Shown here: positions 50,415-61,100 of the stretch, piece by piece | Numbering within the stretch: position 1 is the stretch's first letter | Layout of the letters: every line of letters begins with the position of its first letter | From: Emiliania huxleyi CCMP1516 | Lineage: Eukaryota > Haptophyta > Isochrysidales > Noelaerhabdaceae | Direction of reading: 5' to 3' | Assembly (NCBI RefSeq): GCF_000372725.1 | Contig: NW_005201092.1 | Location: 472,698-536,697 of the forward strand | DNA length: 64,000 nucleotides | Notes under the pieces: generated by a model | Database searches by the model: none | The model's input: the letters and a program-made list of their open reading frames with translations, nothing else | What the model was told of the DNA's origin: nothing | Made by a program: the position numbers and the translations under genes

Positions 50415-50945
50415 GGGTGGCCGGCCGTCGGGCGCAAGAAGAATTTTGATTCGGACTCTCGGAGACCCGTGTTTACTTTAAGGCCCTTGCCCTGCGAACG
50501 CGCGCCCCCCCCTGGATGTGCGGTTAATGACTGCACTCCAAGTGCTCCAAGTCTTAGCACGATTCGCGCGACAGGCAAGGCACGGGCGAGGGCCAAGAAA
50601 ACATTTCCCTCTTTCTTCTGTAAAACTGTTTTTAAGACGGACCAAACCCTAAAAAAAGTCAAAGACCGGTATCAATGCTGTAATGGCGTGACCGTGAGGG
50701 GGGGAATGCTGTTAGCCGCCTCACCTTGCTCCTGCCACCGCGCAGTACTCGAGCAACTCCGAAGGTTCAGGAGAGCGCGGGCTCGAGAGCGCGGGCAGGG
50801 CGCTGAGTGCACATATGTCAAGGTAAGCTGTGTGCCTCGCAAGCTGAGTGGCCAGACGACGCCCAGCGCGAGCAAAAGTCGAGCAAGGCCCGCGAGGGCG
50901 AAGGCGTCCTTCGCGTGTGCTGGCCGACCGGAGGACGGCGGCTCC
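50415..50945. other. Intergenic with dispersed repeat R2 copy 3
   Basis: Beyond R2 (50456-50555) I see only short A-runs near 50640-50660. 5' flank of the GH5 gene and 3' flank of the cofactor A gene. Confidence 0.4.
50456..50555 (-). repeat. Dispersed repeat R2, copy 3
   Basis: On the minus strand CACTTGGAGTGCAGTCATTA, CGCACATCCAGGG, GCGCGTTCGCAGGGCAAGGG and TAAAGTAAACACGGGTCTCC, with the middle block of copies 1 and 2 deleted. It ends about 75 bases upstream of the GH5 start and points the same way. Confidence 0.65.
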
Positions 50946-51458
50946 TCAGTCGTCGAGCTCGACCCCCTCCCGCTTGAGAATGGCCGCCGCCTGCCCAAAC
51001 ACATCCGCGGCGTTCGCGTGCTCCTCGCTCGAGCCCAGGTCCGCCTTTGTGAGCTCCTGCGGCGGCGGGCGGGGCGTCGCAGGGCTCAGGCGCGCGCCCC
51101 CGCGGCGGGGCTCTCCCGCCGCGCGCCACGACAGAGTCGAGCTCGAGCGCAAAGTCCTTGAGCCGGCACAGCTCGTCTGCCCGGCCGGCCACCATCTCGG
51201 CGAGCACCTCCTCCTGCGACGGACGGGCGGGCGCGCCGGGGGCTCGGCATCGGCCGCGGTGCGGCGCTGCGCCACGCGCCGCGGCCTGTGCGCCTGCTTC
51301 GCCACGTCGTGCTCGTCCTTCTCCGGGTCGCTCCTCACCTTCCCGATCCGCTCCTTCTGCCCCTCAATTTCCCTGTCCGACGCCACCCGGTCCTTCATGA
51401 GACGCGAGACGGCACTCGTCTTGATCTTGAGCTGCTTGACCGCGTCGGCGCCCGCCAT
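50946..51458 (-). CDS. TBCA: Tubulin-binding cofactor A
   Basis: Three exons. Exon 1 (51458-51294) gives MAGADAVKQLKIKTSAVSRL then MKDRVASDREIEGQKERIGK, aligning with TBCA IKIKTGVVKRLVKE and the following helix. Exon 2 (51213 to about 51133) gives EEVLAEMVAGRADELCRLKD and FALEL. Exon 3 (51056-50946) gives ELTKADLGSSEEHANAADVF and ILKREGVELDD. Total about 115-120 residues of three-helix bundle, the normal family size. Intron 1 is GC-AG. Intron 2 could use a GT donor at 51132 or a GA donor at 51144 next to a GAGCTC repeat. It captures beta-tubulin during folding. Confidence 0.85.
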   Translation of the reverse strand: MAGADAVKQLKIKTSAVSRLMKDRVASDREIEGQKERIGKVRSDPEKDEHDVAKQAHRPRRVAQRRTAADAEPPARPPVRRRRRCSPRWWPAGQTSCAGSRTLRSSSTLSWRAAGEPRRGGARLSPATPRPPPQELTKADLGSSEEHANAADVFGQAAAILKREGVELDD

Positions 51459-51544
51459 TTTGGCCACTCTCCCAGACAGACCTCGCCGTGCTGCCCGCCA
51501 GTCGCCCGGGAGGGACGAGGCCGCGACGCTGCCCGTTTTGGCCG

Positions 51545-51605
51545 TTGGAAAAAGAATTCTTAAAACACAAGGCACTCTCACAGCACACTGGCACGACAAG
51601 GGCGC
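51545..51605 (-). repeat. Dispersed repeat shared with 20118-20180
   Basis: Inverted match of the block CCCTTGTCGTGCCAGTGTGC plus TGTGAGAG and AAGAATT. It lies about 90 bases upstream of the cofactor A start codon. Confidence 0.65.
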
Positions 51606-51819
51606 GGACTGGCGCGGACTGGAAAAAGAATGAAGATTGAGTTGTGACTGACACCCGTCAGCCGTCTTCCGTTCTAGGTACGTCCGAATGCTGCCCGCGC
51701 TAAACCTACGAACATGAGAGGGCTGCATCCCCGCTTAAGGCTGATTGGCTAGACGAGCGGCCTACCTCCACGGGGCTGTTGGCGCAGGGGGAGGTGTCAA
51801 TCACGCTCCCGGGACGCCG

Positions 51820-51945
51820 GAGAGATCGGGTTGGTCTCCCCCGCCTTCAGCCCTGACCCGACGGGGACGCCATCACCCTCGCCCAGGGATCTACATGCTG
51901 TCTCAAGGTCCGACAGGTTCGGCACCGGGCACCGCCTCGGTATAC
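51820..51945 (+). repeat. Dispersed repeat R3, copy 2
   Basis: Parallel to 36890-37045: GACCCGACGGGGACGCCATC, GATCTACATGCTGTCTCAAG, GTCCGACAGGTTCGGCACCG and GGCACCGCCTCGG. Confidence 0.6.
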
Positions 51946-52331
51946 AAAATGCGCCTGCGGGCGGACCCTCACAGATCACAGATCACAGACACTGGTGCGC
52001 GATAACTTTTTCTCCTCGCTCGCAGTCCGCAGTCTTGCTGTGCGGCATGCACGGGTTGCAGCAGCACGCACGGCGTGTCATACAAAAGGGCTCGAAGCTT
52101 ACCCTCTGAGCGTCCATAGCATGCTTGAGCACTTTAAGAACTGGATATCACTGTGCCCATTTCGAGGCTTCATCTCTAAGAAAACGAAAAATGAAAAAAA
52201 ATGGACTGCCAGAACTTGGCGCTTGCGGCTTGTGGGGGGGGGGGGGGGACCGATACCGCTCGTGCCGAAACTATGTCAAACAAACGCGGGATTGAAACTT
52301 GCGTCGCACACACGCAATCTCTTGGTCTCAG

Positions 52332-52519
<188 letters not shown>

Positions 52520-52679
52520 CCGGGCGCGGCAGCCAAGATTGATGCGGCATGCCGCGACCGCATGGTCATTTCACCCTCGCCTCGCTGCTTGGTGTTTCTG
52601 AACACGTAGACGTCCACGCTGTGGGGGTTGTGTGCGGGTTGTGTCTGTGGGAGGGAGGGAGTGGGGTGCAGGTTGCTCA

Positions 52680-52820
52680 CCCACGGCACCGGGCCGGTGC
52701 TTGCACTTTGAATGCCGTGGGGCTCCTGCCCGTGTCCTGGCACCCGGGCGTGGAGATGCGAGGGTCGCCCCCCCTTGCCCCACCACTTTGTGTGCGTGGA
52801 GACGTTTACCTTACCTTACC

Positions 52821-52825
<5 letters not shown>
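52680..52825 (+). mobile_element. Introner-like element A, copy 4
   Basis: CACCCACGGCACCGGGCCGG, TTGCACTTTGAATGCCGTGG, GGCTCCTGCCCGTGTC, GTGGAGATGCGAGGGTCGCC, TTTGTGTGCGTGGAGACGTT and TACCTTACCTTACC, then (AC)n from about 52824. No AG ending and no flanking exon are recognised, so it may be a free or decayed copy. Confidence 0.6.
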
Positions 52826-52873
<48 letters not shown>

Positions 52874-53151
52874 GTCTCACAGTGTTTGCCGCTTCGCGCG
52901 CCGAGGCTGTAGGCTCGCCGACCCGACCTCCGGGACACTCCAGGAGTTCTGTTTTTATATTTACCAAAAAGAGGGCTATTGCAATACACCGCGGCGCCCT
53001 CTACGCTGGGGTGCCGGCGCCCTACTGGGTGCCCCCCGCTCCCTTCCCCTTAGAGCCCCCCATCCCGCTAACATCCCCCCGCGGTCCCTCGCGGCCGCGC
53101 GGCGCCGCTCCGTTTTCGAACTTATCCTTTCGCGCCGCCTCCTTCCATCTC

Positions 53152-53830
53152 TCAAACGAGACTGGAACGAGAGCCATAGCCCACAGCTGCCTGCACCGCT
53201 GACGGCCGGCAAGCTGCTGAGCAGCCGCAGTTGCCCCGTCGGCATTCACCGTTCAAAGGGTTCGGACAAGGCGGGCCGCCAGTGACGCCTAACTTGTCAG
53301 CGCACGTCAACATAGCATCGCAACTGGTCAAGCCGGCCCCTCCGTACCCCAGAAAGTCTCCAATCCCCTGGCACGCTGCTCCGAAGGTGCCAAGGGTCAT
53401 CTCGATGACGCCCGTAAAGGGACCAAACAGTGGCGGCGGCTCTTCTTCCTTCTCAGTGCCAGCCTCAGCCGCAAGACTCACCGGAGCCACACGGCTGCTG
53501 ATCGCCACGAAAAAAAGACCGCCGCGCCTGAGGGCGGGAGGGTGAGTAGTTACGGCAAAATCACAGCAGTTGTGGCGTGCGGCCGGGTCGGGCACTCTAA
53601 GGGGCACCGAGGACGGCAGTCATCAGCATCCTCTGCACAGTGCTGCGACGGCCAGCAGTGCTGCCCATGGTCACAACTACCCCGGCGGGGTTGATCATGG
53701 CTCTCGGGCTGATCGCCGCCCCAATTTGTTGTACTTTGGTCGCTTGGTCGCAGTGCACGCCACAAAAGCCGGCGCTGTCCGCTGTGTCCACACATTCGGT
53801 CTAATGCGACCAAAAAGACGGATAGAAAGG
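53152..53830 (-). CDS. Hypothetical Cys-containing protein (weak)
   Basis: The minus strand carries protein-like stretches: VQQIGAAISPRAMINPAGVV, LFFVAISSRVAPVSLAAEAG, GPFTGVIEMTLGTFGAACQG and GDFLGYGGAGLTSCDAMLTC. A short intron near 53530-53600 may join two of them. Several Cys (CADKLGV, PPCPNPLNGECRRGNCGC) suggest a secreted or structural protein. No domain recognised and the start is unclear. Confidence 0.3.
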
Positions 53831-53914
53831 GTGTTTTTCTCCACTCTCGGGAGGACGCGGCGGGGTGAGTAGTTGTCTTGAGCCCTTACTGACTGACTGG
53901 CTGGATACTAGTTA

Positions 53915-54150
53915 GTAGGGTCGATCGAACGAACGATTCCGTCCGCATGCATACGGGCCCCCTCGATCGTTCGTTCGATTCGCCCTCCCTCACTGTGGTG
54001 TGTTCATTCGGGGGTGTCATAACATACACGGTATCGGATCGAGGTGCACGCGCCGCCGTGAAGCGGTGTCGTCCCCCCTCTCCATCATCTCACTCACTGG
54101 GAGACGTCGGCGGTGGTGGCGGTGTGACCGTGTGATTCAGCACGATCCGA
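53915..54150 (-). repeat. SINE-like dispersed repeat, copy C
   Basis: On the minus strand it shares CGGTCACACCGCCA, CCGCCGACGTCTCCCAGTGA, GATGATGGAGAGGGGGGACG, GTGCACCTCGATCCGATACC and ATGAACACACCACAGTGAGG with copy B. The A-box region is altered. Palindromic GATCGAACGAACGATT lies at its outer edge. Confidence 0.6.
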
Positions 54151-54833
54151 CGATCCGGGTGGGCTTTTTGTGTGTGTCTCCATCTCTTTGCGAGGCACAA
54201 ATCTCTAGGTCTAGCGCATGGTTCGACTGATCCCTGTCCGAGTCCGTAGTTACAGCTTCGCGCGCAGGCCGCCGCAGGCGTCGCGCGCCGTCCTCTCATC
54301 AGTCTCACTCGGCTCGCCCACCTTAGGGCTTGTTCGTACATGAGAGGCGTGTGCGCGCGCCGCAGTGTTATTCAAACCCGAACCCTTTCTCGGACTTTGA
54401 TGGATAAACGCGAAACACAGTCCGACCAACGACTGGGACACCACCGCGGCAAACAACAACTCTACTCTGCAACGCGGTATGGGTGGACGCGGGACGGGCG
54501 GTGACGGTCACACAGGAGCGACACACAGACCACAAGACAATATATTCAGGCAACGGGGCTGCCACACACATCCTGAGCGAACTTCCCAAGTCACCCGGGG
54601 GGCGCGTGCCAAGATGAAAAAGAGCTGGGGGAATTCCGGCGGAGACTAGTACTCCAGTCGTGGTCCCATTCAGACGGACCTGCGCTCCCTCGTGTGCCTG
54701 CCGGGTTCTCTCCTGCTTTCTGGCGCATCCCACCATCCACCCCATGCGCCACCTGTGTCCTGTTTGCTTGTTTTGTGTGCCGCCACGCCCGAGGCCCTTC
54801 CGGGTTCCGGCCTCTGCGTGCGGCGATTCTTAC
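54151..54833. other. Intergenic, nothing recognised
   Basis: No shared repeat or RNA gene seen. The frame of the next gene is open from 54660, so 54660-54833 could be coding. Confidence 0.35.
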
Positions 54834-55733
54834 ATGAGGCCCTCAATAGATCAACTCTCCTCTCTCCATGTGAAGGGAGCGAACCTGGCTGACGGCAAAA
54901 CAGCTGGGAAACAACCGCAAGATATGAGCGTCACCACATGCTGGCAGCGCAACGAGCAAGTGCTCGCTGCGGCGCGTACAGACATGTGGCCCGCCGGTAC
55001 CCACAAGCTCGGGGTACACTTCCGCAACGGGGTTACATGGAACTGCAGGGAAATTGACCGGCGCATAGCAGCCGGTGAGTACACCGCATCGCAGTGCCTC
55101 TCTCGTCTGACCGACGGGATGCCCAACCATCACGGGCCTGACAACGGGCCTGGGCGCCTAACGCTCGCCACGAAGTGGAAGAACTTCGGCGGGTTTCCAG
55201 CTGCAGACGTCGATCGCCACGTCGACGCGTTGCGCGAGCACGTGGCGATCCAAGTCGCTCAGAAGATCGGGCTACTGCAGCGCGGCGCCAGCCACAGCGC
55301 TCAGGGTGGCGATGCTGCGAGCGCCTCTCCGGAGCGCAAACGCCCGCGAGCTGGTGCGGCCGAATGCACGGCAGCGCCCGTTTCCAACAAGCAAGCACGA
55401 GCGGCGAGCGGCTCAGAGTTTTCGTGCGGGGTGCGCCTCACAGGCCGCCCAGGGGACCCGATCCCGGGCGGACGCGTTCTGAGCAGGCAGATCTTCGTCA
55501 CCAAGACCAAATCCATTCACCAGAACCAGCAGTCGCAACTCAGCAAGATACGAGCCGGCGAGCTCTCGATCGAGTATGCCCTTCTGTGCATGCGAGATGG
55601 CGGGCCACTGCGCCGAAACTGGAACGCCGGCAGCAACCCAAGTGTTCGTCGCCACATTGACGAGCTGTGCGCATTCCTGTCTGATATCAAGCAGCGCGCC
55701 ATGGAAGGCACCTACGGCGGCGGCGCCGCTTGA
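54834..55733 (+). CDS. Two-module protein of unknown family
   Basis: A 299-residue intronless frame starting MRPSIDQLSSLHVKGANLAD. It seems to hold two copies of one module. The first has REIDRRIAAGEYTASQCLSR, LTDGMPNHHG, TLATKWKNFGGF and VDRHVDALREHVAIQVAQKI. The second has SQLSKIRAGELSIEYALLCM, RDGGPLRRNWNAGSNPS and VRRHIDELCAFLSDIKQR. A basic, Ala/Ser-rich linker (ERKRPRAGAAECTAAPVSNK) separates them and could be a nuclear localisation signal. Trp/Arg-rich helical modules of this kind suggest nucleic-acid binding, but I recognise no named family. Confidence 0.55.
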   Translation: MRPSIDQLSSLHVKGANLADGKTAGKQPQDMSVTTCWQRNEQVLAAARTDMWPAGTHKLGVHFRNGVTWNCREIDRRIAAGEYTASQCLSRLTDGMPNHHGPDNGPGRLTLATKWKNFGGFPAADVDRHVDALREHVAIQVAQKIGLLQRGASHSAQGGDAASASPERKRPRAGAAECTAAPVSNKQARAASGSEFSCGVRLTGRPGDPIPGGRVLSRQIFVTKTKSIHQNQQSQLSKIRAGELSIEYALLCMRDGGPLRRNWNAGSNPSVRRHIDELCAFLSDIKQRAMEGTYGGGAA

Positions 55734-56268
55734 AGGGTCTCGGTTGACAGAGGCGGCTTGTGCGTTGTGGGTTGTCGGTTGTGCACACCCGTGTCGCCTC
55801 GCTTCGGTATGAAGTGTCTCAACGGACAAGGCAGCTCCGGCGGTTACACATGTGCGTTCGTACGTTTATCTCTATAAATGGAGGAAGATGTAGGAATCGC
55901 ACACCTCGAGGTGCGCGTCGCGTGGTGCAGGCGTGGTGTTGTGGAGCCTGACGCGGAGTGACGTGTTGGATGTTGCGGTGAGACACAGACGCCCAGACAG
56001 CTCAGTAGTGCTGGCGGCGAACCACTCTTGCTCGGTCGCGAGACCGAGAGTGCCTAGGAGAGTGCATGGAATAGAGTTGTTGTTTGGAATAGTGCTTCGC
56101 TAACCCTGCTCGCAGGAGTCGCTTAGGCGGCTCTGCGCATGTGTACCTGGAAACGTGGCCGTGCTCGCCTTCCTTTTGGAAAGGAGACATCCCAAGCTAG
56201 GCCTGGGGGAGGGTGGTATTTTACGGTCGAACTTTTTTCTTTTTTCACAGGCGCTTTGTGTTGTGTAT
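55734..56268. other. Intergenic, possible 5' leader intron
   Basis: Ends in TTTTTTCTTTTTTCACAG at 56232-56249, a strong splice acceptor just before the next start codon, implying a leader intron. Nothing else recognised. Confidence 0.45.
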
Positions 56269-57804
56269 ATGTCCGCAGCCTTGGTCGACGCCGCCCCGAT
56301 CGACGCCGCCTCACTCTGGCCTGAGCTCGACCGCACGTGCGCGTATATCAACGCCGCCTCGCGCACTCCGCTCCCCGCCTGCGTCCTCGCGGCGGGAGAG
56401 GCGGCGGTGCGCAGGAAGGCGGCGACGCCGTGGGACATCGGCGACACCGAGGCTCAGAAGGAGGAGGTGCGGACACTGTTCGGCGAGCTGCTCGGCGGCG
56501 GCGTCTCCAGCCGCGACGTGGCGGTCCTCCCGAGCTGCTCCTTTGCGATGAGCGTCGCGGCGCACAACTTGCGCGGCGCGATGCGGGCGAGGCCGGCGGG
56601 CCGGAGGCGGGTGCTGGTGCTCGAGGACCAGAACCCGTCCAACGTGATGCAGTGGCAGGCGCTGTGCGACGACGAGGGCGGCGAGCTCCTCGCGCTCCCT
56701 CGCCCCGCCGACGGCGACTGGGCGAGTGCGCTCGTCGCGCAAGTCGACAGCGGTTCGGTCGCCGTGGCCGCGCTGCCGCCATGCCATTGGTGCGACGGCG
56801 CGGTGGTCGACCTGGCGGTGGTCGGGGCGGCGTGCAGCGCGCGCGGCGTGCCGCTCGTCGTCGACGCGACGCAGTGGCTCGGCGCGGCGGCGCCCCTCGA
56901 GCCGGCGAGGATCGGCGCCTGCTTTGTCGCGTGCAGCGTGCACAAGTGGCTGCTCGGCCCGTACGGGGCGTGCCTCTGCTACGCGGAGCCCTCGTTCTGG
57001 CGGGCTTTGGCCGGAGGCGCGGCCTGCTCCCGCCTCTTGCTTCATGTCGCACTCTCTTCTCCTCAAGGCGGGGCGCGCGGCCGCTCGACCACCACGACCG
57101 GAACAGAGAGGGCGCGCAGCATGTGGAGTGCCTTCCGATGGGCCCGCGCGGCTACCCGACCGCCTTCCAGCCCGGCGCCAGGAGGCTCGAGGGCGGCGGC
57201 CGGGAGCCCGAACCGGCAGCGACTGCATTCTCCACTCCTCAGGCGCCAGGAGGCTCGAGGGCGGCGGCCGGCCTTCGTACATCGTGATGCCCATGCTGGT
57301 CGCGGCGCTGCGCCTCGTCGCGCAGCAGCTGACCACGAGGCGGATCGCTGCGCGGCTCGGCGAGATGACCAGCCTCGTCGCAGCGCAGGCGAGAGATGCG
57401 GCCGAGAGGCGGCCGAGAGAGGCGGCCGAGAGGCGGCCGAGAGGCGGCCGAGGAGATGCGGGCCGAGAAGAGGTGGCCGGGAGGAGAGCTCGCCGAGAGC
57501 TCGCCGAGACGTGGCCGAGGGCTCGGCGCGGGTGACGAGGCTCGCCTCGGCGCAGGCGGCGGCGCTTGGCTTCGAGGTGCCGCCGCGCCACGCGCCGGGC
57601 ATCGTCGGCCTCCGGACGGGCGCCGGCATGCCGCCGGCTGCGGAGCTCGTCCGACGGCTCGCCGCGCTCAAGCCTCGGCCGGTGCTCGTGTCGGAGCGGC
57701 TCGGTGTGATTCGCGTCTCGCCGCACCTGTACAACACGCCGGACGATTTGCGCTGCCTGCTCGACGGGCTACGCGAGGCAGTCCGGCCGGCGAGTCGACT
57801 GTGA
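56269..57804 (+). CDS. Class V aminotransferase-fold PLP enzyme (cysteine desulfurase/kynureninase-like)
   Basis: Four exons, 56269-56999, 57068-57174, 57243-57388 and 57556-57804, sum to 411 codons. Features: TCAYINAASRTPLPACVLAA at the substrate end, VAVLPSCSFAMSVAAHNL, VLVLEDQNPSNVMQWQAL, GVPLVVDATQWLGAAAPLEP with the PLP-pairing Asp, and SVHKWLLGPYGACLCYAEP with the Schiff-base Lys. After the introns come PLDHHDRNREGAQHVE, SYIVMPMLVAALRLVAQQLT and a C-terminal domain ending LGVIRVSPHLYNTPDDLRCL. All three introns are GC-AG (68, 68, 167 nt) and each is bounded by a direct repeat; the second uses a perfect 30-bp repeat. The reaction cannot be fixed from sequence alone; no catalytic Cys loop typical of NifS is evident. 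Confidence 0.75.
   Translation: MSAALVDAAPIDAASLWPELDRTCAYINAASRTPLPACVLAAGEAAVRRKAATPWDIGDTEAQKEEVRTLFGELLGGGVSSRDVAVLPSCSFAMSVAAHNLRGAMRARPAGRRRVLVLEDQNPSNVMQWQALCDDEGGELLALPRPADGDWASALVAQVDSGSVAVAALPPCHWCDGAVVDLAVVGAACSARGVPLVVDATQWLGAAAPLEPARIGACFVACSVHKWLLGPYGACLCYAEPSFWRALAGGAACSRLLLHVALSSPQGGARGRSTTTTGTERARSMWSAFRWARAATRPPSSPAPGGSRAAAGSPNRQRLHSPLLRRQEARGRRPAFVHRDAHAGRGAAPRRAAADHEADRCAARRDDQPRRSAGERCGREAAERGGREAAERRPRRCGPRRGGREESSPRARRDVAEGSARVTRLASAQAAALGFEVPPRHAPGIVGLRTGAGMPPAAELVRRLAALKPRPVLVSERLGVIRVSPHLYNTPDDLRCLLDGLREAVRPASRL
57174..57271. repeat. 30-bp perfect direct repeat bounding an intron
   Basis: 57174-57203 and 57242-57271 are identical. The intervening 38 bases end in CACTCCTCA, and splicing G/GC to CAG/GC removes one repeat copy and the spacer. 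Confidence 0.9.
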
Positions 57805-58169
57805 CCACGCAGGGCGGAGCCAGCTGGGTCTCCCAGCTCGGTCGAGCACAGCGTCTCTCGTCTCTCCTCGTCAAAAGTCAGTGTAAATAAATAAAAATGT
57901 CAAACTCTGAAACGAGATTGGGATTGAGGGACATGTGTCCCCGGCCTGCACGATCTTGGTGTGAGGGATCTCTCGACTCTCCTCGTGTGTGTGGCTGCAC
58001 ACCCCGACCACGCTCTAGTTTTTACTCTACTAGAGTACGGACACTACTTTACTTGAGATGAGTTCAGGCTTCAGCTTTTGCCGTTTTAGGACTCTTGTCG
58101 CTTTTGGTTTTGCAAAACGCATCACACCAAACACCCCCTACCCGGCTCGATCAAGAGGCGGCCCTCCTC
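57805..58169. other. Intergenic between convergent genes, nothing recognised
   Basis: 3' flanks of the aminotransferase-like and phospholipase genes. Moderate GC, with AATAAATAAAA at about 57886 as a possible polyadenylation signal. Confidence 0.4.
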
Positions 58170-61100
58170 CTAGATCCCCACGTCGAAGCTCCCCTGGCGC
58201 CACACGCCCCCCCTCCGCAGCTGCGAGATCTCCTTGCGCAGGTCCGCAGCTTCGCTGCGCCTAGTTTCCACCTCCTCCCTCAGCTCGCTGGCCGACGGCC
58301 ACTTGTGGGGCTCGTTCCCGTGCGAGATGTGCACAAAGAGGTGGCACATCTCGATGCGCGTGCCCCGCCGCGAGCGCAGATGCAGCGTGCGGTAGCCCGG
58401 CCTCATGCGCCCGAGCACCACCGTATCGAACGCCACCTCCTCGGCGTCCACTGATGCATTCTCCTCGTCACTCTCCAGCACTGCGACCCGCAGGATGGTC
58501 TCGTGCGGCTCCGCCGCCAGCAGATGCACCGTCTCGCCAAAGCGCGGGCTGAGCCCGCCGTGCTCGCCGGCGGAGGAGGTGACGTGCTCCGTCTCGACCT
58601 GGCGAGGCTGCCGCCGCGTGCTCACCGAGCAGAAGCCTCCGATCGCGTGCAGGGACACCTTGAGGCGCAGCGTCGACGACGACTCGACCGCGGCCGGCGC
58701 CCTCCAGCTGCCAGTCAGCTCGGGCACGTAGCCATGCGACGCGCCGTGCGCCCCGTCGCGGCTCGGCCTCTCCTCGCCCTGCTTGGGAAGCCCGTGCAGG
58801 CTGAGCAGCTCGATCGTCACTCGCCGCAGCGACTCGCGCCGCGGCGGCCAGCCCCGCCCGTCAACCATCTCCTCGGGCTTCCGCACATAGCCGCCCGTGT
58901 CCTCGAAGAGGGCGTAGTGCAGCTGCGCCGCCAGGTCGGGGTGCTGGCCGAGGTTGAGCGCCACGTGCTGCGCGCCGGCGCGCCAGCACACGAGGGGGTC
59001 CAAATTCTTCCCGGCGAAGCGAAGGCCGAGCGGGTAGACGCGCAGCAGCTGCTCGGCGGTCTTGCGCTGCAGCGCGTGCACACTCCCCGCCATCCCGCGC
59101 AACACGCTGCCCTCGTCCAGCGCCTCCGCCCGCGGGGCGGCGAGGCCCATCTCCTGCCCCAGTCTCTCCTCGCCGATCGAGGTGATCGGCAGCGCAAAGC
59201 CGTACTCGTGCGACAGCTCGGCGAGGAAGTCGTCGGCGGGCACAGTCCGCAGCGTCAGGTGGCGGACGTACAGCGTCTCGGAGCTGGCGACACTTGCCCC
59301 CTCCCGCTCAGACACTGTCCGCCCTGCCTCACCGGTCTCCGCCACATCGGCCGATGATCGCGCCTTGCGCACCGCAGCCAGCACCGCCTTGACCTTGCCC
59401 TTGCAGAGCACCTTGCCTGCGCGGCGGTGCATCGACGAGCGGTCATTCAAGGTGGGGTTGTGAAACCCCTGATTCGAGTCACAGGGCGCCTGGGTGTGTG
59501 TCGGGTTAAGTGTCGGGGAGGGGGCGGCGCACCACGGAGCGCCTCTGGAGAGAGGCTGGAGCCCTCGATGTCGTCGCACGACAGCAGACGCTCTCCCAGG
59601 TTCGAGAGGAGCGCCAAGGCGATCGCGTGCTGCCGCTCCGGCTTGCAGTGCATCTCGAGCGAGAGGATGACGGGCAGATCGGAGGTCACGAAAGCGGTGC
59701 GGGCGATGGCAGACGCGACGGCGTCAAAGGACTCCACCGTGCAGAGGGTGTGCCCGTGCGTCACGACTGGCACCGTCTTGCAGGAGCGGAGCTGGAACTG
59801 ATCCCAGCAGTCGATCTCGACGTGGCGGCAGCCCTGAAGCAGCTGGCGCATGTACGCCTCCCGCGTCGACCGTCCGGTGAGCTGGTCGCCGACAATGTAC
59901 GAGTTGTGGCTGGTCGCGACCCAGTAGTGCGACAGCGGCTGCGAGAGGTCCGCGGTGTACGCGTTTGGCGGCACCGCACGGTTCTCCGGCGAGAGGAGGA
60001 GCATCGCGAACCGCATGTACGACAGCCGGGAGCTGCCAGCGTCGCCGCACGCGCGGGCGTAGGCCGCGCGCGCTGCCGGCACGTCGGGTTCCTCCTGCAC
60101 TGCGGCTTGGAAGGCGAGCCACCCTCGGAGGTCCATCTCGCCGTCGGCGTTGGCGTAGTCGTTGAAGAGCTGGCGAATCTCGTCCTGGGCAGTGTAGCCG
60201 GACAGCAGGACCTCCGCCACCTGCAGCATGTTCAGCGAGCCGCCAGCGGGCGTGAGCCACTCCGGCAGCGGCGTCGCCTGGGCCAACCGCACCGCCCTTG
60301 CCTCCAGCTGCCGAGCATTGGCATCGGCGCCGACAGAGTCGCGCGCGCTCTTGACGACTGCGGCGAGGGAGCAGTTCGAGCGGTTGGCGGCCGCAGGCAG
60401 GCTGTGCAGGGGCAGCACGCCCGCCGCGTTGCCGCCGATGGAGACGGACGCGGCCATGCGCGAGAGCAGCCAAAGGTGTGACGCCGCTCCGGGCGAGCGC
60501 AAAGCCACCTCCGCCATCAGGGCCTGCAGCGCCGCCGCCCACGCCGCCGCCTCCTCGTCCGAGCTCGTGACGCGCAGCACGCGCAGCTCGCCCTGGAGAT
60601 TGCGATGCCGCACGCGCACAGTGCCCAGCCCGCCGCCGCGCGCCTCGACGGCAACCTCCGTCACGAGCGGGACGAAGACGCGGTCCCTCGACGACCAGGA
60701 CCAGCCGAGCGCAAGGGAGGGCGCGTCGAGGACGACGAAGCTCGGCACGGACGGCTCGTAGAGGTCGTCGATCACGACTCGCCCCGCGAGGCCGGCAACG
60801 AGCGGGTGGAGGTTTGTGGGCGTCTCGGGCGGCATGCCGCGGCGGCGATGCCACAGCGCAAAGGGCCACCTCGTCGCGAGCTGGACGAGGTTGCGGCGCG
60901 GCAGGACGGCGGCGCCGGCGCGTCGCGCGAAGGCGCAGAGCGAGGCCGCCTTGCGCGCGAGAACGCGCCAGACAAGGGTCTGCGGCGAGATGGAGTGGGC
61001 GCGGGCCAGCCGGATGATGCGTGGGGAGTGGTCGTGCAGGTAGAGCTGCAGCGCGGCGAGGAGGAGGTGGAGGAGGAGGAGCCCCATCCCGAAGAAGGCA

